Assembly: GCF_000739995.1 (NCBI RefSeq)
Contig: NZ_BBJX01000001.1
Span: forward strand, 124,001-188,000
DNA length: 64,000 bases
Reading direction: 5' to 3'
Origin: Comamonas granuli NBRC 101663
GTDB taxonomy: Bacteria > Pseudomonadota > Gammaproteobacteria > Burkholderiales > Burkholderiaceae_C
The notes beneath the pieces are model-generated. The model searched no databases. It saw only the letters and a program-made list of their open reading frames with translations, and was not told the origin of the DNA. The first letter of the stretch is position 1. Each line of letters starts with the position of its first letter. The position numbers and the translations under genes are program-made. Below are positions 52,814 to 61,260 of this stretch, one piece after another.

Positions 52814-53695
52814 TCATGCCGTCGTGCCGGCGACTGGCGTGCCGGTGTGCGCCAGCCCCTGTAGCTGCGCCACCGCGCGCGGCCACAGCGTCTGGCGGAA
52901 CTGCTCGCGGAAGAAACCGAAATGCCCGATGCGCAGTGCCTTCACGTCCTGCGGCGCGATGCGCTCGACGCGCGTGGGCGCGTTGCTGTAGAGATTGACC
53001 AGGGCGTGCGTGCCGCGCAGCGTCATGAGTTCGTCGTCGCTCATGGACAGCGCCAGCACCGGAAAGCGCACCGCGCCGTAGCTCTGCGCCACGGCCGGCC
53101 CCTCGGCGCCCACGCTGTAGGTGGGGCTCAGGCACCAGCGGCGCCACTGCAGGATCACGCCGGCCGGCAGGTCACCCACCTTGCGCAGCTTGCGGCCGGG
53201 GAAGTAGCCGCACAGGCGCGTGGCCAGCGGCACCAGCACCCACCAGAAGTACGGAACCATGCGCTTCAAGCGCGGCGCGTTGTCGCGCCAGTAGCCGCTG
53301 CCGGCGGCCACGCTGAGCAGGCCGTCCACCTGACTGGGGTCACGCAGCAGGCCGGGCAGCTGCGCGCCCAGGCTGTGGCCCAGCAGGTACAGCGGTTGCT
53401 GCGGCAGCGCCGCGCGGGCGGCCGCGATCACGGCCTCGTAGTCGCGCGCCCAGTCGAACAGGTCGGCGCGCACCTCGCGCATCGGGCCCACGAGCGAATC
53501 GCCATGACCCCGGTAATCGAACGTGGTGACGCGAAAGCCCTGCTGCGCCAGCCACTGCGCGAACGAGGCGTAGTAATCCTGCCGCACCCCCATGGCCCCG
53601 CCGATGACCACGCTGGCGCGCGCCGCGCCCTCGGGCTCGAACACGCACAGCGCCACGCTGACACCTTCATCGACCCGCAAGGTCTGCTTGTTCAT
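52814..53695 (-). CDS. Alpha/beta hydrolase (COG4757 type)
   Basis: 293 residues. Nucleophile elbow YLLGHSLGAQLPG (Ser in GHSLG), oxyanion/lid region IGGAMGVRQDYYASFA, Asp in LSMSDDELM and His near RIGHFGFFRE. Looks like the predicted esterases of COG4757; substrate unknown. CAGGAGACAGGC before ATG 53695 fixes the start. Precedes the TesB-like and crotonase genes and probably heads that small operon. Confidence 0.87.
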   Translation of the reverse strand: MNKQTLRVDEGVSVALCVFEPEGAARASVVIGGAMGVRQDYYASFAQWLAQQGFRVTTFDYRGHGDSLVGPMREVRADLFDWARDYEAVIAAARAALPQQPLYLLGHSLGAQLPGLLRDPSQVDGLLSVAAGSGYWRDNAPRLKRMVPYFWWVLVPLATRLCGYFPGRKLRKVGDLPAGVILQWRRWCLSPTYSVGAEGPAVAQSYGAVRFPVLALSMSDDELMTLRGTHALVNLYSNAPTRVERIAPQDVKALRIGHFGFFREQFRQTLWPRAVAQLQGLAHTGTPVAGTTA

Positions 53696-53756
53696 GCCTG
53701 TCTCCTGTCCATCATGCCGATCTGCGTCGACTTGAGTTTCAGAACACTCCGCCCTC

Positions 53757-53893
53757 AAGAAAGGGCCTGCACCCCGCCCTCAAGGGCGTAGCGAGCGGGA
53801 TGGGCTGCTAGGCGGACGGAGCGCAGCAACCGGAGCGTACTTGCGGTACGCGAGGATTGCGAGCACCGCCCAACGACGCAGACCGCCCGCGCA
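53757..53893 (+). repeat. Candidate fourth repeat element (single copy here)
   Basis: CCGCCCTCAAGGGCG, GGGCTGCTAGGCGGACGGAG, CGCAGCAACCGGAGCG, a 6-bp stem GCGTAC-TTGCG-GTACGC, GAGGATTGCGAGCACCGCCC, CCGCCCGCGCAGTAGC. I recall closely similar sequence from spacers in other Comamonadaceae, but this is the only copy in the window. It ends six bases after the thiolase stop (minus strand). Confidence 0.45.
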
Positions 53894-53899
53894 GTAGCC

Positions 53900-55093
53900 T
53901 TACACCGCCTCGAAGATGCCGGCGGCGCCTTGGCCTGTGCCCACGCACATCGTCACCATGCCGTACTTCAGCTTGTGGCGGCGCAGCGCGTGCACCACCG
54001 TGGCGGCGCGGATGGCGCCCGTGGCGCCCAGCGGGTGGCCCAGGGCGATGGCGCCGCCCATGGGGTTGACCTTGGCCGGGTCCAGGCCCAGCGTGTTGAC
54101 CACGGCGAGCGACTGGGCGGCAAAGGCTTCGTTGAGCTCGAACCAGCCGATGTCCTCGTGCTTGAGGCCGGCGTAGCGCAGCGCGGCGGGAATGGCCTCG
54201 ATGGGGCCGATGCCCATGATCTCGGGCGGCACGCCGCGCGCGGCGTAGCTCACGAAGCGCGCCAGCGGCGTCAAGCCGAACTGCTTGACGGCCTTCTCGC
54301 TCGCCAGGATCAGCGCGCCCGCGCCGTCGCTGGTCTGCGAGCTGTTGCCGGCCGTGACGCTGCCGCGCGCGGCGAACACGGGCTTGAGCTTGGCCAGGCC
54401 TTCGAGCGAGGTGTCGGGGCGCGGACCTTCGTCCAGGTTCACGGTGCGGGTCTTGATCCTGACTTCACCGGTGGCCAGGTCGGGCGTGCGCTCGACCACG
54501 TCGATGGGCGTGATTTCGTCGGTGAACTCGCCGGCCTTCTGCGCCTTGAGGGCGCGCAGGTGGGATTCGAGCGCAAAGGCGTCCTGCATCTCGCGCGTTA
54601 CCTTCCACTGCTGGGCCACCTTCTCGGCCGTCAGGCCCATGCCGTAGGCGATGCCGACGTTCTCGTCACGGGCGAACACCTCGGGGTTGAACGAGGGCTT
54701 GTTGCCGCCCATGGGCACCATGCTCATGGATTCGGCGCCACCGGCGATCAGCACGTCGGCCTCGCCCACGCGGATGCGGTCGGCGGCCATCTGGATGGCC
54801 GTGACGCCCGAGGCGCAGAAGCGGTTGACGGTGACGCCGCCCACGGGGTGGTCGAACGCCAGGCCCATGGCGATGCGGGCCATGTTCATGCCCTGCTCGC
54901 CCTCGGGGAAGGAGCAGCCGATGATGGCGTCTTCGATCGCCTTGGGGTCCAGCGTGGGGACCTGCAGCATGGCGCTCTTGATGGCGGCCACCAGCAGGTC
55001 GTCGGGGCGGGTGTTGCGGAAGTAGCCGCGGCCCGAGCGCCCGATGGGCGTGCGCGTGGCGGCAACGATGTAGGCGTCTTGGACTTGTTTCAT
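53900..55093 (-). CDS. fadA: Acetyl-CoA C-acyltransferase (thiolase, FadA/FadI type)
   Basis: 397 residues, normal thiolase length. Nucleophilic Cys in NRFCASGVTAIQMAAD (about residue 92), His in GHPLGATGA and the second Cys in MVTMCVGTGQGAAGIFE; the substrate loop NEAFAAQSLAV. Cleaves 3-ketoacyl-CoA with CoA. Last gene of the beta-oxidation group, 30 bases after the DUF4442 gene. Confidence 0.94.
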   Translation of the reverse strand: MKQVQDAYIVAATRTPIGRSGRGYFRNTRPDDLLVAAIKSAMLQVPTLDPKAIEDAIIGCSFPEGEQGMNMARIAMGLAFDHPVGGVTVNRFCASGVTAIQMAADRIRVGEADVLIAGGAESMSMVPMGGNKPSFNPEVFARDENVGIAYGMGLTAEKVAQQWKVTREMQDAFALESHLRALKAQKAGEFTDEITPIDVVERTPDLATGEVRIKTRTVNLDEGPRPDTSLEGLAKLKPVFAARGSVTAGNSSQTSDGAGALILASEKAVKQFGLTPLARFVSYAARGVPPEIMGIGPIEAIPAALRYAGLKHEDIGWFELNEAFAAQSLAVVNTLGLDPAKVNPMGGAIALGHPLGATGAIRAATVVHALRRHKLKYGMVTMCVGTGQGAAGIFEAV

Positions 55094-55123
55094 GATGAGA
55101 TCCTTACCTTGAGAGGTTGGGGC

Positions 55124-55693
55124 CTAGGCCCGCTGCTTGGCTGCGGCGTTGGGTCCCGCAACGGCACTGGTGGTTTTCTTGGCCGAGGGCACCCAGGCCC
55201 AGATGAATTCGCATTCGACCGGCTGCGCGCCCGATTCGTCGCTCACCTGCACGGCCACGGTGACTTCGCCCTTGTCGCTTTGCTGCATGAGCGCACGCTG
55301 CTCGTCGGTCAGCGTGGCCACGGCGCGCAGGGCGCCCTGGGCACGCCGCTTGAAGGCGACGCGCAACTCCTTGGCCAACGGCAGGCAGTCGTCGCGCACG
55401 TTCATGCCCACCACCATGCCGGTGGCCGTTTCGGCCAGCAGTGTCATGGCGGCGGCGTGCACGCCGTGGATATGGTTCTGCACGCGGCGCTGGTTGGCCA
55501 CGGCGATCTCCACGCGCTGCGGCGTCAGCGCCACGTACTGCAGGCCAGCCGTGCCGGTGAACGGTACGGCGCGGCGCAGCACCCAGTTGCGCGCCCAGGG
55601 GCGGGCGAACGCGGGCACCCGGTCGAGCTGGCCCAGGGTGCGGGCCAGACGGTTGGGGCGCGCGAACGCGCTGGCGGCGGGAGCGGCGTTCAT
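55124..55693 (-). CDS. DUF4442 hotdog-fold protein
   Basis: 189 residues. The hotdog loop QNHIHGVHAAAMTLLAETATG matches the DUF4442 family of putative acyl-CoA thioesterases. The C-terminal part (VEIAVQVSDESGAQPVECEF-like strand, then a short Lys/Ala-rich tail) is ordinary. The ATG at 55693 is one base after the stop of the FadN-like gene. Thioesterase activity is inferred; in an operon with thiolase and a FadN-type enzyme it may recycle CoA. Confidence 0.8.
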   Translation of the reverse strand: MNAAPAASAFARPNRLARTLGQLDRVPAFARPWARNWVLRRAVPFTGTAGLQYVALTPQRVEIAVANQRRVQNHIHGVHAAAMTLLAETATGMVVGMNVRDDCLPLAKELRVAFKRRAQGALRAVATLTDEQRALMQQSDKGEVTVAVQVSDESGAQPVECEFIWAWVPSAKKTTSAVAGPNAAAKQRA

Positions 55694-55694
55694 G

Positions 55695-58094
55695 TCAGTT
55701 GCGCACGGGCTTGCCGGTGGACAGCATGCCCATGATGCGTTCCTGGGTCTTGGGGTGGTCGAGCAGGCTGCAGAAGGCCTTGCGCTCCAGGGCCATGAGG
55801 TACTCCTCGCTGACCAGGGTGCCGGCATCCACCTCGCCGCCGCACACCACGCCCGCGATCAGGCTGGCGATGTGGAAGTCGTGCGCGCTGATGAAGCCGC
55901 CGTCACGCATGTTGACGAGCTGCGCCTTGATGGTGGCAATGCCGCTGCGGCCCGCCACGGGGAACAGGCGCTTGTGCGGTGCACGGTAGCCGCTGGCAAA
56001 CATGGCCTTGGCCTCGTTGATGGCAACGAACAGCAGTTCGTCCTTGTGCGCCACGACCACGTCGCTCTCGAGCAGGTAGCCGAGCTTGCGCGACTCCAGC
56101 GCGCTGGTGCCCACCTTGGCCATGGCGGCGGCGGTGAAGCCTTCGGTCAGGAAGGGCAGCACGTCCTTGGAGGTGGATAGCTGCATGTTCTCGGCCGCGC
56201 GGCGGGCGATGTAGGTCAGGCCGCCCGCGCCGGGCACCAGGCCCACGCCGACTTCGACCAGGCCGATGTAGCTTTCCATGGCCGCCACGCGCTTGCTCGA
56301 ATAGATGGCCAGCTCACAGCCACCGCCCAGGGCGATGCCGCGGATGGCGGACACCACGGGCACGTTGGAGTAGCGCAGCGCCAGCATGGCTTTCTGCAGT
56401 TCGGCCTCGGCGCCTTCCACGGCCTTGGCGCCGCCCATCATGAAGGCGGGCAGCATGGACTGCAGGTCGGCGCCGGCAGAGAACATCTCGTCGGGCGACC
56501 AGACCACCAGGCCCTGGTAGCGCTCCTCGGCCATGGCCTGGGCCTTGAGCAGGCCCTCGATCACACCGCCGCCGATGGCGTGCATCTTGGTCTTGATGGA
56601 GGCGATGAGCACCTGCTCGTCCAGCGTCCACAGGCGGATGGACTCGTCCTCGAACAGCGTGGTGCCCGCCGTCTTGGCGCTGGGGGCGTTGGCGCCCAGC
56701 ACGCTCTCGGGGAAATGCTGGCGCGCATACACGGGCAGGCTGCGCGGGGGCACGAACTGGCCGGTGGTGGGGTTGAACGAGCCTTCGGGCTGGTGCACAC
56801 CGCCGCGCTCGGCCACGGGGCCCTTGAACACCCACTCGGGCAGCGGTGCCTTGCACAGCGCCTTGCCGGCGTCGATGTCTTCCTGGACCATCTGGGCGAC
56901 TTCCAGCCAGCCTGCTTCTTGCCACAGCTCGAAGGGGCCCTGCTTCATGCCAAAGCCCCAGCGCATGCAGAAGTCCACATCGCGGGCGTTGTCGGCGATC
57001 GATGCCAGGTGCACGGCGGCGTAGTGGAAGCTGTTGCGCAGGATGGCCCACAGGAACTGGCCTTGCGCGCCTTCGGCATTGCGCAGGAGCTTGAGGCGCT
57101 CGGCCGCGGGCTTCTTGAGCATGCGGGCATAGACCTCGTCGGCCTTCTGGCCTGCGGGCACATAGTCCTTGCTCGCCAGGTCGAAGCGCAACACGTCGCG
57201 GCCCACCTTCTTGAAGAAGCCAGCCTTGGTCTTCTGGCCCAGGTGGCCCATGTCCAGCAGGGTCTTGAGCACTTCGGGCGTGGCGAAGCTGGCGTAGAAG
57301 GGGTCGGTCTCGATGGACAGCGTGTCCTGCAGCGTCTTGATGACGTGGGCCATGGTGTCCAGGCCCACCACGTCGGCGGTGCGGAAGGTGCCGCTCGAGG
57401 CGCGGCCCAGCTTCTTGCCGGTGAGGTCATCGACCACGTCGTAGCTCAGGCCGAAGTTCTCGACCTCTTTCATGGTGGCCAGCATGCCGGCGATGCCCAC
57501 GCGGTTGGCGATGAAGTTGGGCGAGTCCTTGGCGCGCACCACGCCCTTGCCCAGCGTGCTGGTGACAAAGGCTTCGAGCGCGTCGAGGTAGCGCGCCTCG
57601 GTCGTAGGGGTGTTGATCAGCTCCACCAGCGCCATGTAGCGCGGCGGGTTGAAGAAGTGGATGCCGCAGAAGCGCGGCTTGATGGCGTCGGGCAGCGCCT
57701 CGGAGAGCTGGGTGATCGACAGGCCCGAGGTGTTGGACGCCACGATGGCGTGAGGCGCGACGTGCGGCGCGATCTTCTGGTACAGGTCGAGCTTCCAGTC
57801 CATGCGCTCGGCGATGGCCTCGATGACGAGGTCGCATTCCTTGAGCAGGTCCATGTGCTCTTCGTAGTTGGCCTGCTGGATCAGCGCGGCGTCCTCCGCC
57901 ACGCCCAGGGGCGCGGGCTTGAGCTTCTTGAGGTTGTCGACGGCGCGGGTGACGATGCCGTTCTTGGCACCTTCCTTGGCCGGCAGGTCGAACAGCACCA
58001 CGGGCACCTTGACGTTGACCAGGTGCGCAGCGATCTGCGCGCCCATCACGCCAGCGCCGAGCACGGCGACTTTCTTCACTTGAAATCGGGACAT
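55695..58094 (-). CDS. FadN-type 3-hydroxyacyl-CoA dehydrogenase / enoyl-CoA hydratase fusion
   Basis: 799 residues. Domain order is dehydrogenase then crotonase, as in Bacillus FadN and unlike FadB. NAD loop VAVLGAGVMGAQIAAHL (about residue 10); dehydrogenase His in FCGIHFFNPPRYM; KDSPNFIANRVGI and the C-terminal dehydrogenase domain follow; then SAGADLQSML, GIALGGGCELAIYSSKRVA and VGLVPGAGGLTYIARR of the crotonase (about 510-700). Carries out the two middle beta-oxidation steps. Start MSRFQVKKVAVLG. Follows a DUF2147 gene and precedes DUF4442 and thiolase. Confidence 0.93.
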   Translation of the reverse strand: MSRFQVKKVAVLGAGVMGAQIAAHLVNVKVPVVLFDLPAKEGAKNGIVTRAVDNLKKLKPAPLGVAEDAALIQQANYEEHMDLLKECDLVIEAIAERMDWKLDLYQKIAPHVAPHAIVASNTSGLSITQLSEALPDAIKPRFCGIHFFNPPRYMALVELINTPTTEARYLDALEAFVTSTLGKGVVRAKDSPNFIANRVGIAGMLATMKEVENFGLSYDVVDDLTGKKLGRASSGTFRTADVVGLDTMAHVIKTLQDTLSIETDPFYASFATPEVLKTLLDMGHLGQKTKAGFFKKVGRDVLRFDLASKDYVPAGQKADEVYARMLKKPAAERLKLLRNAEGAQGQFLWAILRNSFHYAAVHLASIADNARDVDFCMRWGFGMKQGPFELWQEAGWLEVAQMVQEDIDAGKALCKAPLPEWVFKGPVAERGGVHQPEGSFNPTTGQFVPPRSLPVYARQHFPESVLGANAPSAKTAGTTLFEDESIRLWTLDEQVLIASIKTKMHAIGGGVIEGLLKAQAMAEERYQGLVVWSPDEMFSAGADLQSMLPAFMMGGAKAVEGAEAELQKAMLALRYSNVPVVSAIRGIALGGGCELAIYSSKRVAAMESYIGLVEVGVGLVPGAGGLTYIARRAAENMQLSTSKDVLPFLTEGFTAAAMAKVGTSALESRKLGYLLESDVVVAHKDELLFVAINEAKAMFASGYRAPHKRLFPVAGRSGIATIKAQLVNMRDGGFISAHDFHIASLIAGVVCGGEVDAGTLVSEEYLMALERKAFCSLLDHPKTQERIMGMLSTGKPVRN

Positions 58095-58147
58095 GTTATG
58101 CGTTCCTTGTTGAATGGCCTTGCCGCGCGCGGGCAAGGCGGCAGGCC

Positions 58148-58585
58148 TTACTGGACCCGGATCCAGGTCTGCGTGCGGCCGAAGGGGCCGATGGAGCCGC
58201 GCACTTCGAGCTTCTTGCCGCCCTCGACGGGCGTGAGGCGCAGGGTGTAGTTGCGGCCGTTCTCGGGGTCGAGGATCTTGCCGCCCTCCCACACATCCTT
58301 GCCATCGGCCTTCTTGGCGTTGCGGATGATCTCCAGGCCCAGCAGCGGCTTGTCCTTGCGGTCGTCGCTGCACTCCTTGCACAGGTCGTCGGGCTTGGCG
58401 TCCTTGGTCAGGCGCCTTTCGAGCAGGCCGCTGAGCACGCCCTGGCCGTCGGCCTTGATGCGGATCTCGGCCTTGGCCTCACCGGTCTTGTCGTCCACGT
58501 TGCGCCACAGGCCCTCGGGCGTCATCTGGGCCCACGAAGGGGCGGCAATCACTATGGAAACGATAGCTGCTAGCGCTTTATTCAT
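58148..58585 (-). CDS. DUF2147 exported protein with repeat-derived signal peptide
   Basis: 145 residues. The first 12 residues (MNKALAAIVSIV), including the ATG, are encoded by a copy of the short repeat; cleavage is expected after APSWA (about residue 19). The mature part is DUF2147 (TPEGLWRNVDDKTGEAKAEI, then CKECSDD with two Cys, WEGGKILDPENGRNY, GPFGRTQTWIRV). DUF2147 proteins are periplasmic and of unknown function. It lies between the acyl-CoA dehydrogenase and FadN-like genes on the same strand. Confidence 0.85.
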   Translation of the reverse strand: MNKALAAIVSIVIAAPSWAQMTPEGLWRNVDDKTGEAKAEIRIKADGQGVLSGLLERRLTKDAKPDDLCKECSDDRKDKPLLGLEIIRNAKKADGKDVWEGGKILDPENGRNYTLRLTPVEGGKKLEVRGSIGPFGRTQTWIRVQ

Positions 58586-58611
58586 GGGCGTTCCAGTGCA
58601 AAAAGACTTGA
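58550..58611 (+). repeat. Short repeat (SIR) copy 10, overlaps the DUF2147 start
   Basis: GAAACGATAGCTGCTAGCGCT, TTATTCATGGGCGTTCCAG, TGCAAAAAGACTTG. The family block read backward (minus strand) contains ATGAATAAAGCGCTAGCAGC, which is the start of the DUF2147 gene. Confidence 0.8.
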
Positions 58612-58632
58612 AATCGGTGGGCCATGGGCTGG

Positions 58633-60429
58633 TTACGCCAGCACCAGGTCGGTGTCCATCAGCGCCTTGGCGCCGGTGCGGGCGGTGCGCATCAGCGTCG
58701 CCGTCTCGGGGAAGAGCTTGGCGAAGTAGAAGCGCGCCGTCTGCAGCTTGGCCTGGTAGAACGGGTCGGTGCTGCCCTCGGCGATCTTGCGCAGCGCCAC
58801 CTGCGCCATGCGGGCAAAGAAGTAGCCGAACACCAGGTGGCCGGCCACGCGCAGGTAGTCCACGGCGGCAGCGCCCACTTCGTCGGGGTTCTGGAAGCCC
58901 TTGAAGCCGATCTCGGTGGTGAACTTGGTCATCTGGTCGCCGAGCACGGCGATGGGGTTGATGAACTCGGCCATCTTCTCGTTCACGCCCTCCTCCTCCA
59001 CCAGCTTGGCGACGAGCTTGCCGAACTTGCGCAGCGTGGCGCCGTTGTTCGACAGCACCTTGCGGCCCAGCAGGTCCAGCGACTGCACGGTGTTGGTGCC
59101 TTCATAGATCATGTTGATGCGGTTGTCGCGCACGTACTGCTCCATGCCCCATTCCTTGATGTAGCCATGGCCGCCGAAGACCTGCATGCAGGCATTGGTG
59201 GCGATGTGGCCGTTGTCGGTCAGGAAGGCCTTGGCGATGGGCGTGAGCAGCGCAAGCAGGTCGCCGCTGTCCTTGCGCACCTTCTCGTCGGGGTGGTGGT
59301 GCTCCTTCTCCAGCAGCATGGCGCAGAAGGCCTCCAGCGCACGGCCGCCGTCGGCGTAGGCCCGGGCGGTGAGCAGCATCTTGCGCACGTCGGGGTGCAC
59401 GATGATGGGGTCGGCGGGCTGGTCCTTGGCCTTGGGGCCGCTGAGCGAGCGCATCTGGATACGGTCCTTGGCGTAGGCCAGGGCGTTCTGGAAGGCCACC
59501 TCGGTCAGGCCCAGGGACTGGTTGCCCACGCCCAGGCGCGCGGCGTTCATCATCACGAACATGCCCTGCATGCCCTTGTTGGGCTGGCCGACCATGGTGC
59601 CCACGGCGCCTTCGAGCGTCATCTGGCAGGTGGCGCTGGCCTTGATGCCCATCTTGTGCTCCAGGCCGGAGCAGTAGATGCCGTTGCGCTCACCCAGGGA
59701 GCCGTCCTTGTTCACATGGAACTTGGGCACGATGAACAGGCTGATGCCCTTGATGCCGGGGGGCGCATCGGGCAGGCGGGCGAGCACCAGGTGGATGATG
59801 TTCTCGGCCATGTCGTGCTCGCCGGCGCTGATGAAGATCTTGTTGCCGGTGATCTTGTAGGTGCCGTCGGCCTGGGGCTCGGCCTTGGTGCGCATCAGGC
59901 CCAGGTCGGTGCCGCAGTGGGGCTCGGTCAGGCACATGGTGCCGGTCCACTCGCCGCTGGTCATCTTGGGCAGGTAGGTCTGCTTCTGCTCGGGCGTGCC
60001 GTGCGCTTCCAGCGCGGCATAGGCGCCGTGCGTGAGGCCGGGGTACATGGTCCAGGCCTGGTTGGCGCTGTTGAGCATCTCGTAGAACATGGTGTTGACC
60101 ACGTAGGGCAGGCCCTGGCCGCCGTACTCGGGGTCGCAGCCCAGCGCCGCCCAGCCGCCCTCGATGTACTGGGCGTAGGCTTCCTTGAAGCCCTTGGGCG
60201 TGGTCACGCTGTGGTGCACCGGGTCCAGCGTGCAGCCCTCGGCGTCGCCCGAGGCATTGAGCGGGAAGGCCACCTCGGCGGCGAATTTGCCGCCCTCTTC
60301 GAGCACCGCATTGATGGTGTCGGCGTCGATGTCGGCGTGCTTGGGCACCTGCTTGAGCTCATCCACGACGTTGAACACTTCGTGGAGCACAAACTGCATG
60401 TCGCGCAATGGCGGCGTGTAGGAAGGCAT
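58633..60429 (-). CDS. Acyl-CoA dehydrogenase, 598-aa type
   Basis: 598 residues. A long acyl-CoA dehydrogenase like those annotated DmdC or FadE-related: N-terminal helical domain, TGTMCLTEPHCGTDLGLMRT (FAD contact), NKIFISAGEHDM, the substrate loop, and the catalytic Glu in INMIYEGTNTVQSLDL near residue 440, followed by a C-terminal extension of about 140. Performs the first, FAD-dependent step of beta-oxidation. Four bases after the TetR gene stop, so cotranscribed. Confidence 0.9.
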   Translation of the reverse strand: MPSYTPPLRDMQFVLHEVFNVVDELKQVPKHADIDADTINAVLEEGGKFAAEVAFPLNASGDAEGCTLDPVHHSVTTPKGFKEAYAQYIEGGWAALGCDPEYGGQGLPYVVNTMFYEMLNSANQAWTMYPGLTHGAYAALEAHGTPEQKQTYLPKMTSGEWTGTMCLTEPHCGTDLGLMRTKAEPQADGTYKITGNKIFISAGEHDMAENIIHLVLARLPDAPPGIKGISLFIVPKFHVNKDGSLGERNGIYCSGLEHKMGIKASATCQMTLEGAVGTMVGQPNKGMQGMFVMMNAARLGVGNQSLGLTEVAFQNALAYAKDRIQMRSLSGPKAKDQPADPIIVHPDVRKMLLTARAYADGGRALEAFCAMLLEKEHHHPDEKVRKDSGDLLALLTPIAKAFLTDNGHIATNACMQVFGGHGYIKEWGMEQYVRDNRINMIYEGTNTVQSLDLLGRKVLSNNGATLRKFGKLVAKLVEEEGVNEKMAEFINPIAVLGDQMTKFTTEIGFKGFQNPDEVGAAAVDYLRVAGHLVFGYFFARMAQVALRKIAEGSTDPFYQAKLQTARFYFAKLFPETATLMRTARTGAKALMDTDLVLA

Positions 60430-60433
60430 GGGG

Positions 60434-61141
60434 CTACTCCTTGGGGGTTGGGGTGGAAACGGGGGAGGAAACCGCCGCGGGCACAGGGGCGCCGTAGCGG
60501 GCGAGAATGTTGTCGAAGCCGGTGACGGCGCGCGCGATGGAGCCGGGGCTCTTGAGGAAGCGCGCCTCGTAGTGCAGCGCCAGGATCAGGCCGTGGATCT
60601 CGAACAGGATCTGGTCCTCATCCACCTGGGCCTGCAATTGGCCCAGCTCCTTGGCCTGGGTGATGGCACGGCGCATCGCGGCCAGCCAGGTGAGCACCGA
60701 CTGCGCCAGGGCGTCGCGCACCGGGCCGGTGCGCTCGTCGAACTCCACGGCGCCGCTGATGTAGATGCAGCCCGAGTCGATCTCGACCGAGGTGCGCTTC
60801 ATCCAGTTGCCGAACAGGGCCCGCAGGCGCGGAATTCCGCGCGGCTCGGACATGGCGGGGTAGAACACCTCCTGCTCGAAGCAGTGGTGGTATTCGCGGA
60901 TCACGGAGACCTGCAGCTCCTCGCGCGAGCCGAAGTGCGCAAACACGCCGGACTTGCTCATGCCCATCACGTCGGCCAGGGCGCCGATGGACAGCCCCTC
61001 CAACCCGATGTGCGTGGCCAGGCCCAGGGCGGCCTCGATGATGGCCTGTTTGGTTTGCTGCCCCTTCTGCAGCACGCGGCTGCTCGCCGTGCGCGCACGG
61101 CTGGCACGGGACGGGGCGAGGGGGGATCCGGAGGCTGGCAT
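60434..61141 (-). CDS. TetR-family regulator of the beta-oxidation operon
   Basis: 235 residues. HTH at about residues 36-80 (AALGLATHIGLEGLSIGALA, GMSKSGVFAHFGSREELQ), a standard TetR/AcrR head; C-terminal domain to about 215, Pro/Ser-rich tail. First gene of the group that follows (acyl-CoA dehydrogenase, DUF2147, FadN-like, DUF4442, thiolase). An inverted-repeat operator candidate lies 16 bases upstream, so autoregulation by fatty acyl-CoA, as for other TetR fatty-acid repressors, is a reasonable inference. Confidence 0.88.
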   Translation of the reverse strand: MPASGSPLAPSRASRARTASSRVLQKGQQTKQAIIEAALGLATHIGLEGLSIGALADVMGMSKSGVFAHFGSREELQVSVIREYHHCFEQEVFYPAMSEPRGIPRLRALFGNWMKRTSVEIDSGCIYISGAVEFDERTGPVRDALAQSVLTWLAAMRRAITQAKELGQLQAQVDEDQILFEIHGLILALHYEARFLKSPGSIARAVTGFDNILARYGAPVPAAVSSPVSTPTPKE

Positions 61142-61156
61142 AGGGCTTACAAAAAC

Positions 61157-61168
61157 GAACGGTCGTTC
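61157..61168. promoter_or_regulatory. TetR operator candidate
   Basis: GAACG-GT-CGTTC, 5-bp arms around a 2-base centre, embedded in AACGAACGGTCGTTCT. Directly upstream (15 bases) of the TetR ATG at 61141. Similar ACGAACGnnCGTTC dyads are bound by TetR-type fatty-acid repressors in other proteobacteria. Confidence 0.6.
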
Positions 61169-61260
61169 TATTTTGCAGCAATTTCCTACCAGTGCCTACC
61201 CCACCCCCAAAAATAGAGAGGCACCTCCAAATTGGCGTTGCACGCGTGCCACCGCCGCGC

